Positions 9,101-17,009 are shown, counted from the stretch's first letter. The stretch is 64,000 nt of DNA from Paenibacillus caseinilyticus (GCF_027533645.1 NZ_JAQAGY010000001.1:620001-684000); one strand, 5' to 3'. Numbers and translations: made by a program. The notes: a model not told the origin generated them from the letters alone.

Positions 9101-9986
9101 CCCCGGCATGCAGCCCTTCGGGTATGGGATCGAACTGCGGCAGGATCGAGCGGCCGAACTCCAGCTCCAGCTCGCAGCGCTCCGCAATGACCCGCGTATT
9201 CTCTATCGCTTCCGGCACATGCGGGAACAGCCTCCCCATCTCCTCCGCACTCTTCAAGAAGAGCTGGGACGAATGGATGCGCAGCCGGTCTTCGTCCTCG
9301 ACCGTCTTGCCCGTACCGATGCAGATGAGAACATCCTGCATCGCATGATCCGGCTCATATACGTAATGCACGTCGTTCGTAGCCACCAGCGGAATGCCGC
9401 TCTCGCGTCCGAGCCGGATCAGATCCTGGTTCACTTTCTTCTGCTCGGTGAGGCCGTGGTCCTGCAGCTCCAGGAAGAAGTCCTCCCCGAAGATATCCCG
9501 GTACCGCTCTGCCGCCGCTTTGGCCTCGTCGTACCTGCCGTGCAGCAAATGCTGCGACACTTCGCTCCCGAGGCAGGCGCTCGTGCAGATCAAGCCCTCG
9601 CTGTACCTGCGCAGGTGCTCGGGATCGATGCGCGGCTTGTAATGATAGCCCTCGAGATGCGCCACCGACACCAGCTTCATTAGATTCCGGTAACCCTGCT
9701 CATTCTTCGCGAGCAGGATCAGGTGGTAGATCGGCTGGTCCTGGCGCGAGCCCTTCTGCTTCAGGGAACCGGAGGTATAATACACCTCGCAGCCGATAAT
9801 CGGCCGGATTCCCCGCTCCCTGCACGCTTTGTAGAACGGGATCGCCCCATACATGACCCCGTGATCCGTCAATGCCAAAGAAGTCATGCCGAGGTCCGCC
9901 GCCCGGGAAACCAGCGTTTCTATCCGCGCGGCGCCGTCCAGCAGACTGTATTCGCTGTGCACATGCAAATGGACAAACTCGCCCAT
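6186..9986 (-). CDS. dnaE: DNA polymerase III alpha subunit with an extended disordered linker
   Basis: This is the 1266-residue replicative polymerase of the DnaE type. It begins with the PHP domain (VHLHVHSEYSLLDG), has the catalytic PDIDIDF near residue 403 and the finger region with QEQIMQIA and LLRRAVSKKK, then an OB-fold at roughly 980-1080. Family members usually have about 1100-1160 residues. The excess is mainly a run of about 100 residues at 1090-1189 made almost only of Gly, Ala, Pro, Arg and Ser, plus a shorter Gly/Pro/Asp-rich insert near 815-840. A folded C-terminal region (VYVRISPKHEEPAVLAELKRL) follows the linker. The start has GAGGAGG 7-8 bases upstream. Confidence 0.97.
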   Translation of the reverse strand: MGEFVHLHVHSEYSLLDGAARIETLVSRAADLGMTSLALTDHGVMYGAIPFYKACRERGIRPIIGCEVYYTSGSLKQKGSRQDQPIYHLILLAKNEQGYRNLMKLVSVAHLEGYHYKPRIDPEHLRRYSEGLICTSACLGSEVSQHLLHGRYDEAKAAAERYRDIFGEDFFLELQDHGLTEQKKVNQDLIRLGRESGIPLVATNDVHYVYEPDHAMQDVLICIGTGKTVEDEDRLRIHSSQLFLKSAEEMGRLFPHVPEAIENTRVIAERCELELEFGRSILPQFDPIPEGLHAGDYLAQLCRAGLQERYAALEEWEDEAWRRGVEERLQYELGVIERMGYSDYFLIVWDFIRFAHEEGIVTGPGRGSSAGSLVAYVLKITDVDPIRYNLLFERFLNPDRVSMPDIDIDFSDLRRDEVIDYVVRKYGRDRVAQIITFGTMAAKAAVRDVGRALNLPYNDVDKAAKLIPGQLGMTLEAALRASPELKALADKQPKTAELLEMAMKVEGMPRHASTHAAGVIISREPLTQYVPLQEGGEQTALTQYPMEHLESIGLLKMDFLGLRTLSIIERSLEWIRERTGRTIDWKTVSMEDPHTYEMLGRGDTTGVFQLESPGMRRVLKDLRPTGFEDIISVLALYRPGPMEFIPKYIQCKHGQLEVEYPHPVLEPILKDTYGIIVYQEQIMQIASLMAGFSLGEADLLRRAVSKKKREVLDEERAHFVEGSRGQGYSEDEANKVYDMIVRFADYGFPRAHATAYGVLAFQTAYLKAHYPVDFMASMLAAVTGSHHKVAEYSDDCRKMGIAVLGPDVNQSGVLFTPVGSGRETAGGGPADPDSPPAADSGCGSIRFGLAAIKNVGTNAIESIIKERQSGPYQSLIDFCRRVDLRVCNKRVLESLVQAGALDSLPGHRSQLLAMLEDAVDAAVKWRKDRDDLQLVLDGFVEEVSWEVEYPVVAPYSMTQKLELERELLGLYISGSPLDDFEEVLRRLEPDSLAQLPQYSDGSDVKVSGLVISSKTIVTKKGLPMAFMELEDRVGKAEVVLFPEVWKRCAPVVQKGRPVLVLAKLQLGDEDFKLLADQVVALDDPQLEQKAVKPAPGGYGRGAGTGRPAGGAPQAGGRAGAAPAASRGAGARPGPPAPAGDAAQAAPGGSAVRSAQPASAAAGGPAPGRRAAPPPASRPSGGAPAAAARTAAVQRVYVRISPKHEEPAVLAELKRLITEHGGPLPVVLYYEQSQKTLGLSDQYQVKPSPELFGRIEELLGQESVRVK

Positions 9987-10079
9987 CCGGGCCGCCTCCT
10001 CACGTTCTTATCTGTCTTATGATTATTCTAGCACAAGGCGAACACGTGTGCCATATGTATCGGGCGGCCCGGATTGCGA

Positions 10080-10108
10080 GTCATGTCCAGGGGATTGCGG
10101 CATATACT
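10080..10108 (+). promoter_or_regulatory. SigE-like promoter of ytrH-ytrI
   Basis: GTCATGT at 10080-10086 and CATATACT at 10101-10108 are 14 bases apart, close to the mother-cell SigE consensus. It lies 145 bases before ytrH, a known SigE-controlled sporulation gene in Bacillus subtilis. Confidence 0.55.
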
Positions 10109-10252
10109 TCTTACCATCAATGCAATGGACATCCGGCGGCTGCACCTGCGCGGGGGACGAGCCGGCCGCTCGCTCCACGGGGAGCAGGGACCAAGACCGC
10201 CGGTTGGAAGCAGGGAACCCCCGCCCCTGCAAGAAGAAAGGGTGACACGATC

Positions 10253-10585
10253 ATGGCGTCCTTTTTGACCAAGTGTTTGCTGGATTTCTTCGTCGCCTTC
10301 GGGGTGGTGCTCGGCGGGACGATGCTCGCCGGCATCTGCGCGGTGATCACGCTGGACCCGCCGGTCCACCGCATGGAGACGGTAGCGGAGCAGATCAAGA
10401 TCTGGGCCATGGTGGCCGCCATCGGAGGCACCATCGATCCGATCCGGGCCATCGAGACCCATTTTCACGACGGGCACATCTCGCCGGCGATCCAGCAGAT
10501 CCTGTATATCGTCTGCGCTTTCGTGGGAGCGCATATGGGCACCACGCTGATTAAGTGGATCTGCGGCCATGGAGGGGCGTCGTGA
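10253..10585 (+). CDS. ytrH: Sporulation membrane protein YtrH
   Basis: The 110-residue protein has three hydrophobic segments (around residues 8-30, 47-62 and 83-103) and matches the YtrH pattern (MASFLTKCLLDFFVAFGVVLGG, IGGTIDPIRAIETHF). In Bacillus subtilis YtrH and YtrI are mother-cell membrane proteins needed for efficient sporulation. The ATG at 10253 follows GAAAGGG. Its last four bases overlap the GTG of the next gene. The place between dnaE and ytrI is the same as in Bacillus. Confidence 0.9.
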   Translation: MASFLTKCLLDFFVAFGVVLGGTMLAGICAVITLDPPVHRMETVAEQIKIWAMVAAIGGTIDPIRAIETHFHDGHISPAIQQILYIVCAFVGAHMGTTLIKWICGHGGAS

Positions 10586-11091
10586 AGGTTCCCCCTCCCG
10601 GCTTTTTCGTCGCCTATATGCGTACGACCGGCCTCCTGGTGTCGGGTATGATCATCGGGGCCGCCCTGTTCCTCAGCATCTACAATCAGCGGCTGAACCA
10701 GGTTATCGTCGATAACCGGCAGCTCCACGCGCAGAAGGATGAACTTGAGGGAGAGATCGCCGATCTCAAAAAAACCAAAAATCAGCAGACCACGATCAAC
10801 AAGCTGAACGTCTTCGTCGTTTCGGACGAAGGAACCCCCTTCGACACGCTGACGGAGAGCGAGCTGCGCAAGCGGATCAACGGCGATCTGAAGAAAGTAG
10901 TGATCGGACGCAAAATTTCCGACTTCGCCGCCATGCCCGAGGTGTATGAGAGCATCCTGACCGAGAAACCGTATCTCGGCGTGCTCGACAGGGATTACAT
11001 GGTCCTCGGAGTCCGGTGGATCGTGCTGACCCAGACGGAGCTCAAGGTGTGGGTAACCTTGAAGGAATGGAAACGCCTGCCTACGCCATGA
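10582..11091 (+). CDS. ytrI: Sporulation membrane protein YtrI
   Basis: The 169-residue product has one N-terminal membrane segment (about residues 14-34, TTGLLVSGMIIGAALFLSI), then a charged coiled-coil stretch (QLHAQKDELEGEIADLKKTKN), then a soluble alpha/beta domain. This is the YtrI layout. I chose the GTG at 10582, which overlaps the ytrH stop in a GTGA and has GGAGGGG upstream. It is probably co-transcribed with ytrH from the SigE-like promoter. Confidence 0.85.
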   Translation: MKVPPPGFFVAYMRTTGLLVSGMIIGAALFLSIYNQRLNQVIVDNRQLHAQKDELEGEIADLKKTKNQQTTINKLNVFVVSDEGTPFDTLTESELRKRINGDLKKVVIGRKISDFAAMPEVYESILTEKPYLGVLDRDYMVLGVRWIVLTQTELKVWVTLKEWKRLPTP

Positions 11092-11182
11092 CGGCGCTCT
11101 CCCTGTTGATTTTGCAGGCCGAAATCGCTAAAGTGGAGAATGACTTCCCCCAAAAGGGGGACAATCCATCTCCCTTAAGGAT

Positions 11183-11485
11183 GTGCTTCCCTCCATGCTT
11201 GCGAATATCCAGCTGGCGCTCAGCACGCTGATCGTCATCGCTCTGGCCTTCTCCGTCTATTACAGCTTCCGTTACCGCAGGGAGGCGGATCCCCGGCTCC
11301 GCGGCCTGTATTCTTCCCGGATGAATATCGCCATGGGCATCATGCTCGTCATCCTGGCCGTTACCCAGCTGTTCTTCCTGCATGATTCCGTCATGCGGCG
11401 TATCTTCGGAACCGTCTGCCTCCTGCTCGGCGTATTCAATCTTTTTGCCGGCATACGCAATCATATCCACTTCAGCCGGCTCTAA
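11183..11485 (+). CDS. ytpI: YtpI-like membrane protein
   Basis: This 100-residue protein has three hydrophobic segments (about 9-27, 48-68 and 74-92) joined by a basic loop (SFRYRREADPRLRG), as in Bacillus YtpI, whose function is unknown. The start is uncertain: GTG at 11183 has AAGG only two bases upstream, while an in-frame ATG at 11195 has it 14 bases upstream. It follows ytrI by 91 bases, and a strong hairpin at 11586-11625 separates it from convergent ytoI. Confidence 0.75.
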   Translation: MLPSMLANIQLALSTLIVIALAFSVYYSFRYRREADPRLRGLYSSRMNIAMGIMLVILAVTQLFFLHDSVMRRIFGTVCLLLGVFNLFAGIRNHIHFSRL

Positions 11486-11585
11486 TGCCCGTGATCCGTG
11501 CTGCTCCCTCCCGAACGTCGTTCACTTGGAGGAATACCAAACGGAACACCTGCTGCCTTGGAGCTGCTACCGGCACGCCGGAAAC

Positions 11586-11625
11586 AAGCCAAAGAGCCCT
11601 TCCTCCGGGAAGGGCTCTTTGGCTT
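11586..11625. terminator. Bidirectional hairpin between ytpI and ytoI
   Basis: An 18-base perfect stem (11586-11603 with 11608-11625) closes a TCCG tetraloop. A- and T-rich arm ends give a short U-run in either direction, fitting a shared terminator for two convergent genes. Confidence 0.75.
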
Positions 11626-11714
11626 GGCGACTAACGGCTCGCGGCAGCGGGCAGCTGCAGGCACGCCGGCGTGCGGTACCGGAACTCAGGGAAAACACAG
11701 CAGACTCTCCGGCC

Positions 11715-13061
11715 CTAGGACTGGTCGAACACCTGCGCCGTCAGCATCGCCTTGGCTACGAGCACGCCGGCGTGGAACATCTCCACATCGATTTTGCCGA
11801 ACTTGCGGGACACCTCGATGATCCGCGGCCGCAGCTCCACCTGGGAATCGATCTGCACCGGCCTTACGAAGTAAGAGGACATATTATCGAGCACGAGATC
11901 GCCCTTCTTCACGTCCTGTACGGCATGGTAAGCCGCCTGCGTCATCAGTACCGCGAGCACCCCTTCGGATACCGTGCCGAGACGGTTGGTCATCTGCGGG
12001 GTGATCGTGCCGCGGAAGAGAAGCTGTCCGGAGCGGTCCCGCTCCTCGGCGAATCCGGACCAGATCAGGTCCTCGAACGTCTCGCCGTGCTGGGGCTGGC
12101 GCTGGATGTGCTGCATCGCTTTGAGCACATCCTTGCGCGAGACGACAGCCATCACCTTGCGCCCCGCATCGACGATCGGCAGCAGCTCGATGCCCTCCCA
12201 CACCATCATATGGGCCGCCGAAGCGACCGAAGTGCCGGGATGGGCCGTGACCGGATTCCGGGTCATCACCTTATCGACCGTCTGCCCCGGCTCCGCCCCG
12301 ATGAGATCCTTGGAGGTGATCATCCCGATCACCCGGTTCCACTCGTCCACAACCGGAAACCGGCTGTTGCCGGTCTCCTCGTGCATCTTCTGCCAGTCGC
12401 GGAGCGTGTGGTGCGCCTTCAGGACATAGACCTGCATCGGGGATGGCACGATGTCCTCGATCAGCAGAATCTTCTTCTTGATGAGCCGGTCATAGATCGC
12501 CCGGTTGATCAGCGAGGCGACGGTGAACGTGTCGTACGAAGAGGAGATGATCGGCAGCTCCAGCCGGTCCGCCAGCTCCTTCACCTCCGGACTCGTTCCG
12601 AAGCCGCCTGTAATCAGCACGCCCGCTCCCTGTTCCAGGGCGCACATATGGGCTTTGGCCCGGTTGCCGACGATGAGCAGGGAACCCGGATCGATGTAGC
12701 GCATCATCGCATCCTGCTGCATGGCGCCGATCACGAACTTGTGCAGCGTCTTCTCGAGCCCCCCGCGTCCGCCGAGCAGCTCCCCGTCCACCATGTTGAC
12801 GACTTCCGCGAACGTCAGCTTGTCCATATGATCGCGCAGTTTTTTCTCCACCCGGACGGTTCCTACGCGCTCTTTGGTAGCGACCAGGCCGATCGTATCC
12901 GCCTCCTTGATCGCCCTGTAGGCCGTCCCTTCGCTGACCCCAAGCTTTTCCGCGATTTTGCGGACGGAGATTTTGCTTCCAATCTTGAGGCTTTCGATAT
13001 ACTTTAGAATCTGTTCATGCTTGGTGGCAGCCTCCTGCCATCCCCCTTCATGCTCCGCCAT
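11715..13061 (-). CDS. ytoI: YtoI: HTH, DRTGG, tandem CBS and hotdog domain protein
   Basis: The 448-residue product combines an N-terminal winged helix (ISVRKIAEKLGVSEGTAYRAIKEA, about residues 30-55), a DRTGG domain (about 85-190), two CBS domains (about 195-315, with SRFPVVDEWNRVIGMITSKDL and ELLPIVDAGRKVMAVVSRKDVL) and a C-terminal MaoC/hotdog domain. This is the YtoI architecture: a probable transcription factor sensing an adenylyl nucleotide and an acyl-CoA. The ATG at 13061 is preferred because GAGGGTGG lies 8 bases upstream; in-frame GTG 13085 and ATG 13079 have no such site. A palindrome lies between it and the divergent gene. Confidence 0.85.
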   Translation of the reverse strand: MAEHEGGWQEAATKHEQILKYIESLKIGSKISVRKIAEKLGVSEGTAYRAIKEADTIGLVATKERVGTVRVEKKLRDHMDKLTFAEVVNMVDGELLGGRGGLEKTLHKFVIGAMQQDAMMRYIDPGSLLIVGNRAKAHMCALEQGAGVLITGGFGTSPEVKELADRLELPIISSSYDTFTVASLINRAIYDRLIKKKILLIEDIVPSPMQVYVLKAHHTLRDWQKMHEETGNSRFPVVDEWNRVIGMITSKDLIGAEPGQTVDKVMTRNPVTAHPGTSVASAAHMMVWEGIELLPIVDAGRKVMAVVSRKDVLKAMQHIQRQPQHGETFEDLIWSGFAEERDRSGQLLFRGTITPQMTNRLGTVSEGVLAVLMTQAAYHAVQDVKKGDLVLDNMSSYFVRPVQIDSQVELRPRIIEVSRKFGKIDVEMFHAGVLVAKAMLTAQVFDQS

Positions 13062-13086
13062 CTGTCTTACCACCCTCATCTTCACT

Positions 13087-13104
13087 GTAATAGTGCTGTA
13101 TTAC
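13087..13104. promoter_or_regulatory. Palindrome in the ytoI / phosphotransferase intergenic gap
   Basis: GTAATA at 13087-13092 and TATTAC at 13099-13104 form a symmetric site with a 6-base centre. It sits in the short divergent gap, where it could be the binding site of YtoI itself. No binding data are visible from sequence. Confidence 0.35.
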
Positions 13105-13144
13105 CCCAGTATAACATAGCAGGTACAAAAAAGGAGGCAGCATC

Positions 13145-14056
13145 ATGGCCGCACTCTGGAGCGCCCAACACGTTGCAAGCGAGGAAGAAGCCCGCCGGCT
13201 GATCGAAAGGCAGTTCCCGGAGCTGCGGCCGGTGCGGCTGGCCCGGGCGGGTGAAGGCTTCGACAACACGGTCTACCTCGTGAACGGCTCGTATATCTTC
13301 CGCTTCCCCCGCAGGGAAATCTCGGCGGAGCTGATCCGCCTGGAGCGGCGGCTGCTCCCTTGGCTCCTCGAAGAGGAGCTTCCTCTCTCGATTCCCGAGC
13401 CTCTCTATTACGGGACCCCGGGTGACGCCTACCCTTGGCCGTTCCTCGGATACCGGCTCGTCGAGGGATCCTGCCCCGGGCCGCTCACCCGGGAGCAGCG
13501 CATGCGCTCGGCGGAGCCTCTCGCGGCGTTCTTCCGCAAGCTGCACGCCCTGCCTTCCGGCCGGGCGCGGGAGCTCGGCGTGCCGGCCGACGAGCTGCGC
13601 CGTCTCGATGTCCCATGGCGCAAGCCGGCGCTGCTCGGGAATATCCGCAAGCTTGCGGAGTCCGGGTTATGGCACGACGAACGTCTGCATGCCTATGCGG
13701 AGGCGCTCCAAAGCCCCCGCCCGGAGCCTGGCGGGACAACCGTTCTCGTCCATGGGGATCCGCATATCCGCAATATCATCGTAGGGCCCACCGGCACCTT
13801 GAGCGGCGTCATCGATTGGGGCGATGCGCATCTCGGGCATCCCGCCGTGGATCTCTCCTTGGTCTACAGCTTCCTTCCCCCGGAGGGCCGGCAGCGCTTC
13901 TATTCGGTCTACGGTCCGGTCGATCCCCATACCGAGATCCTGGCCCGCTTCCGTACGGTGTTCACGCATGTCACCCTGCTGCTGTATGCCCAAGATACCG
14001 GGGACCCCCGGCTGATCCGGGCGGCATCCGACAGTCTGTCGCTTGCCCTGAGCTAA
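13145..14056 (+). CDS. Aminoglycoside-phosphotransferase-fold kinase
   Basis: The 303-residue protein has the APH kinase fold. GEGFDNTVYLV near residue 38 is the nucleotide loop, VHGDPHIRNIIV near 203 is the catalytic HGD-xxxx-N motif, and VIDWGDAHLGHPAVDLS near 221 carries the metal-binding Asp. It groups most naturally with the large phosphotransferase set that includes aminoglycoside, macrolide, choline and sugar kinases; the substrate cannot be told. RBS AAAGGAGG precedes the ATG. It diverges from ytoI with an 83-base gap. Confidence 0.8.
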   Translation: MAALWSAQHVASEEEARRLIERQFPELRPVRLARAGEGFDNTVYLVNGSYIFRFPRREISAELIRLERRLLPWLLEEELPLSIPEPLYYGTPGDAYPWPFLGYRLVEGSCPGPLTREQRMRSAEPLAAFFRKLHALPSGRARELGVPADELRRLDVPWRKPALLGNIRKLAESGLWHDERLHAYAEALQSPRPEPGGTTVLVHGDPHIRNIIVGPTGTLSGVIDWGDAHLGHPAVDLSLVYSFLPPEGRQRFYSVYGPVDPHTEILARFRTVFTHVTLLLYAQDTGDPRLIRAASDSLSLALS

Positions 14057-14164
14057 GCGGGTTCGCGGGGCCCGGACGCCTTTTACGAATAAAATGTACA
14101 AGAAAGACCGGACTGCCGCATAGGATGGTAACAGCTTTTACATACCCAGGAGGTGTCTTCCCCT

Positions 14165-14491
14165 ATGCCGACGAGTGCCCAGCAGCCCCAGGCCATCTAT
14201 GAAGCCGACACGACGGTCATCGATACGCTGCACAAATGCCGCGAACAAATCCACAGCATCTGCACGCAGCATCTGCACAAACCCGTCCGGGTGCATACGA
14301 CCCACGGACAGTATCATGAGGGTGTGATCGTCCATATCGACGCTTATCACATCTATTTGCAGCTTCCTCCAGAACACAGCCGCGCCCTCTTTCCCGGGCC
14401 GTACGGTTACCCGCCATTCAATCCGTATTACAATAACGTGATTCTTCCCTTGGCGCTGTTCGATCTCCTGACGATCGCCCTGCTCGTGTAG
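14165..14491 (+). CDS. Hypothetical 108-residue protein
   Basis: I do not recognise a named family. The central part (KPVRVHTTHGQYHEGVIVHID, then AYHIYLQLP) alternates strands and looks like a small Sm-like or coat-type beta barrel, with a helical N-terminal region and a hydrophobic C-terminus (LPLALFDLLTIALLV). Such short Tyr/Pro/His-rich proteins are common among spore-surface proteins of bacilli, but that is only a resemblance. The ATG at 14165 has AGGAGG upstream; an earlier in-frame GTG lies inside that site. Two terminators follow. Confidence 0.6.
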   Translation: MPTSAQQPQAIYEADTTVIDTLHKCREQIHSICTQHLHKPVRVHTTHGQYHEGVIVHIDAYHIYLQLPPEHSRALFPGPYGYPPFNPYYNNVILPLALFDLLTIALLV

Positions 14492-14549
14492 CCCCGGAAG
14501 CTTCTACTACCCATAGAGCGGCGGCTGGCTTCCTTCGCTTATAAGAAAA

Positions 14550-14571
14550 ACCGTCCGGATGCCCGGACGGT
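14550..14571 (+). terminator. Terminator hairpin after the hypothetical gene
   Basis: ACCGTCCGG at 14550-14558 pairs with CCGGACGGT at 14563-14571 around a four-base loop; CCTTTCG follows. It ends the gene at 14165-14491. Confidence 0.7.
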
Positions 14572-14689
14572 CCTTTCGAGTGCTTGTCCAAACGTTTGTG
14601 CGTGGGGAAAGACGGGTATGGGTTCCAGCAGCTGTTATTTACTCATCTATGCGTAACCCCACAATTTTATAAATTCTATAATAGCAAAA

Positions 14690-14729
14690 AAGCCCGCAGC
14701 GTCCTTTTTCCATAGGGACGGGCGGGCTT
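14690..14729. terminator. Second hairpin, likely bidirectional
   Basis: A stem of about 15 pairs (14690-14704 with 14715-14729, one bulge pair) is flanked by AAAAAA on the left and TTTTGG on the right. It lies between convergent genes, in the otherwise gene-free stretch 14492-14883, where I see nothing else. Confidence 0.7.
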
Positions 14730-14883
14730 TTGGGGCTCCTGCGGACCCCTCTTGACCGGGTCCCGCCTCCCTTATTTGCGCACATGGGCTCCATGCAAGG
14801 ATCCCCACCCCCGCGTCTCGGGCGCAGCGCGGATGGTCCCGGACGCATCCTTCCTTACGTGCCGCATGCAGCGCACACCCCCC

Positions 14884-15165
14884 TTACTTCTTAACCTGCA
14901 GCAGCTTGCGGCGCCCCTGCACCGCTTGTTCGAGCTGCCAGCGCTTCATCCGTTTGACCTTCAGCAGTTCGCGCTTCGTCTCCTCTTCCACCCCGAGCAG
15001 CTCGTGCAGATGCGCAGCCACGAGCAGCAGCGCGAAGGCGCACCACACTACGCCGAACACCGAAGGCAGCGACCATCCGCCGCCAAAATCGAGTCTCGGC
15101 ACGGCAAACAGCAACATGCCGAGCGACAATCCCAGATACAGCAGGCTTCTCGTCCCTCTTCCCAT
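14884..15165 (-). CDS. Small two-helix membrane protein
   Basis: The 93-residue product has two membrane segments (about residues 7-23 and 33-53) and a strongly basic C-terminal tail (KRELLKVKRMKRWQLEQ, RRKLLQVKK) that would face the cytoplasm. I do not recognise a family. The ATG at 15165 is chosen because GGAAGGGG lies 8 bases upstream; longer in-frame starts do not have a well-placed site. It is monocistronic, with 14690-14729 as its probable terminator. Confidence 0.6.
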   Translation of the reverse strand: MGRGTRSLLYLGLSLGMLLFAVPRLDFGGGWSLPSVFGVVWCAFALLLVAAHLHELLGVEEETKRELLKVKRMKRWQLEQAVQGRRKLLQVKK

Positions 15166-15300
15166 CCTCATATCCCCTTCCACACGCAACTTGTACACTT
15201 ATGCATATGCCGGCGGGCTGACGAATAGCACTGAAAGCACTGCAGGCAGGGAAGGTACGGAAGACTACGGAGGACACTGGTTCCAACTGACCCTCATGAA

Positions 15301-15340
15301 TACTTACAAATACTTAATATTACTTAATTTCACTTGCAAC
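15301..15340 (+). promoter_or_regulatory. Four 10-base-phased direct repeats upstream of the DeoR gene
   Basis: TACTTA, TACTTA, TACTTA and CACTTG begin at 15301, 15311, 15321 and 15331, exactly ten bases apart. The last overlaps the -35 element at 15334. DeoR/GlpR-type proteins bind short direct repeats, so this may be the autoregulatory operator of the next gene. Confidence 0.45.
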
Positions 15341-15363
15341 AATTAAGCAATCGTGCATATAAT
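15334..15363 (+). promoter_or_regulatory. SigA promoter of the DeoR-Cof operon
   Basis: TTGCAA at 15334-15339 and TATAAT at 15358-15363 are 18 bases apart, 43 bases before the start codon. Confidence 0.6.
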
Positions 15364-15405
15364 GAGAACATGAACCGGAAACTCCCCCATAAGAAAGGAG
15401 CCTCC

Positions 15406-16182
15406 ATGTACCAGGAAGAACGACTGCTTGCCATTCTGCAGCATATGCAGCACCATCACCGCATCTCGGTGGAGGACATCTGCGAGCTGTTCCAAGTCTC
15501 CCGCGACACGGCACGGCGCGATATCGTCAAGCTCGAGGAACAAGGGCAGATTCTCCGCACGCGCGGCGGCGCGCTTCTGCCCACCCTGAACAAGGATGTC
15601 CCCCGGTTCGACGACCGTCTCCATTCGGAGAAAGAGGTGAAGGAAGAGATCGGCCGCACCGCCGCTTCGCTCATCCAGAACGGGGATTATCTCTTCATGG
15701 ATTCCTCCACCACCGTCCTGCAGGCCGCAGACCGTATCACAAGCAGCGACCATGTGATTGTCACGAATTCGATCGACATCGCGGGCGCCCTCTCGCAGCG
15801 GCAGGGCATGACGGTCCATCTGCTCGGCGGCGTCGTCCATCCGCGGCACCGGTTTATCTACGGCCCCCGCACCCTCGAGATGCTGAGGGACTACCAGGTG
15901 GACAAGCTGCTCATCGGCACCTCCGGCATTACGGAGAGCGGGCTGACGAACCCTTATGAAGAAGAAGGCTATGTCATGAAAGAAATGATGCGGCGCGCCG
16001 ACCAGATTATCGTGCTCGCCGACCACACGAAGTTCGGGCAGCGCCAATTCTACCGGATTGCCGGGCTGGAGGCGATCGACATCTTGATCACCGACCGCGA
16101 GCCCGAGGCCTCCATGAAGCAGGCGCTGCTCGAACACGACATTCATATCATCCTTACGAATGAAGGAGCGGATCCCTTATGA
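15406..16182 (+). CDS. DeoR/GlpR family transcriptional regulator
   Basis: The 258-residue protein has the DeoR winged helix at its N-terminus (QEERLLAILQHMQHHHRISVEDICELF, then SRDTARRDIVKLE) and the DeoRC sugar-phosphate sensor domain (DYLFMDSSTTVLQAA near 95, LLIGTSGI near 175, DHTKFGQ near 210). Members usually repress sugar-catabolic genes and are released by a phosphorylated sugar. The ATG at 15406 has AAAGGAG directly upstream. Its stop overlaps the next gene in an ATGA, so the partner is a Cof-type sugar-phosphate phosphatase translated with it. Confidence 0.9.
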   Translation: MYQEERLLAILQHMQHHHRISVEDICELFQVSRDTARRDIVKLEEQGQILRTRGGALLPTLNKDVPRFDDRLHSEKEVKEEIGRTAASLIQNGDYLFMDSSTTVLQAADRITSSDHVIVTNSIDIAGALSQRQGMTVHLLGGVVHPRHRFIYGPRTLEMLRDYQVDKLLIGTSGITESGLTNPYEEEGYVMKEMMRRADQIIVLADHTKFGQRQFYRIAGLEAIDILITDREPEASMKQALLEHDIHIILTNEGADPL

Positions 16183-17009
16183 TCAAACTCATTGTCAGCG
16201 ACCTGGACGGCACGATGCTGCTCCACGAAGAGCGCAAGGCGCGCCAGGAAGATCTGGACGCGCTCAAAGAAGCGGCGGCCAGCGGCCTCGTCATTGCTTT
16301 TGCATCGGGACGGATGCACCCTGAGATTCAGGCGGTCATGGAGCTCTTCGGCCTCCGCACCCACAGCATCTCCCAGAACGGCGCCTACGTCCATACGTCG
16401 GACGGCCGCCTGGTGCAGAGCAGCGCATTCGACACCGCTCTGGTCCGGGAGCTCGCGGAAGCTGCGGCAGGCACCTCGCTGCTGACCGTGCTGGCCGCCC
16501 CCGAGAGCTACGTCGTCAAGGAGTGGAGCGAGGCGGCGGAAGCGCTGAAGCCCCGTCTGATGGCGCCGCTGGTAGCCATGCCGGAGCTGCACGAGAAGCT
16601 CGGCCGGGAGCTTGTCTGCGGCAAGCTGTCTTACATGGGCGAGCTCGCGGAACTCAAGGAGCTGCAGGGCAGGCTGCTGGCGCGCTACGGCGACATGATT
16701 GATGCTTATATCTCGGACGTGGATTGTCTCGACGTCATGCCGCGCACGACTTCCAAAGGTACGGGACTGCAGGCCCTCCTCGCCGAGCTAGGACTGAAGC
16801 CCGAGGAGGCCGTCTGCTTCGGGGACTCCTTCAATGACCTGCCGATGTTCGCGGCTACTCCGCACAGCTTCGCGATGGGCTCCGCCCACCCGGACGTGCA
16901 GGCGAAGGCCGTTCGCACCGTGCCGTTCGTGGCTGACGCGCTGCAGTGGGTGAAGACGTACAACGCCTCGGCGGCGGGGCATCCGGTCCCCGCCGCTCCG
17001 CAGGATTGA
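16179..17009 (+). CDS. Cof-type HAD-family hydrolase
   Basis: The 276-residue protein is a HAD phosphatase of the Cof/YbhA (IIB) type: motif I SDLDGTMLL at residues 7-15, motif II ASGR near 42, the Lys of motif III in TSKGTG near 195, and motif IV GDSFNDLPMF near 218. Such enzymes remove phosphate from sugar phosphates, FMN or pyridoxal phosphate. Overlap by four bases with the DeoR gene suggests a shared phosphosugar stress role. The last 20 residues are Ala/Pro-rich and look non-essential. Terminator 17172-17209 follows. Confidence 0.9.
   Translation: MIKLIVSDLDGTMLLHEERKARQEDLDALKEAAASGLVIAFASGRMHPEIQAVMELFGLRTHSISQNGAYVHTSDGRLVQSSAFDTALVRELAEAAAGTSLLTVLAAPESYVVKEWSEAAEALKPRLMAPLVAMPELHEKLGRELVCGKLSYMGELAELKELQGRLLARYGDMIDAYISDVDCLDVMPRTTSKGTGLQALLAELGLKPEEAVCFGDSFNDLPMFAATPHSFAMGSAHPDVQAKAVRTVPFVADALQWVKTYNASAAGHPVPAAPQD

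Noticed and set aside
7266-9683. An 805-codon plus-strand frame opposite dnaE
   Set aside because: High GC removes stop codons in the antisense frame; the product has no motif and dnaE is certain.
10028-10570. A minus-strand frame over ytrH
   Set aside because: Antisense to ytrH, which has its own ribosome binding site, promoter and coupled partner.
11147-11160. CCCCC-AAAA-GGGGG hairpin before ytpI
   Set aside because: Only five base pairs and no U-run; not supported as a terminator.
11382-13007. A 541-codon plus-strand frame opposite ytoI
   Set aside because: His/Arg-rich antisense translation; ytoI domains are clear on the other strand.
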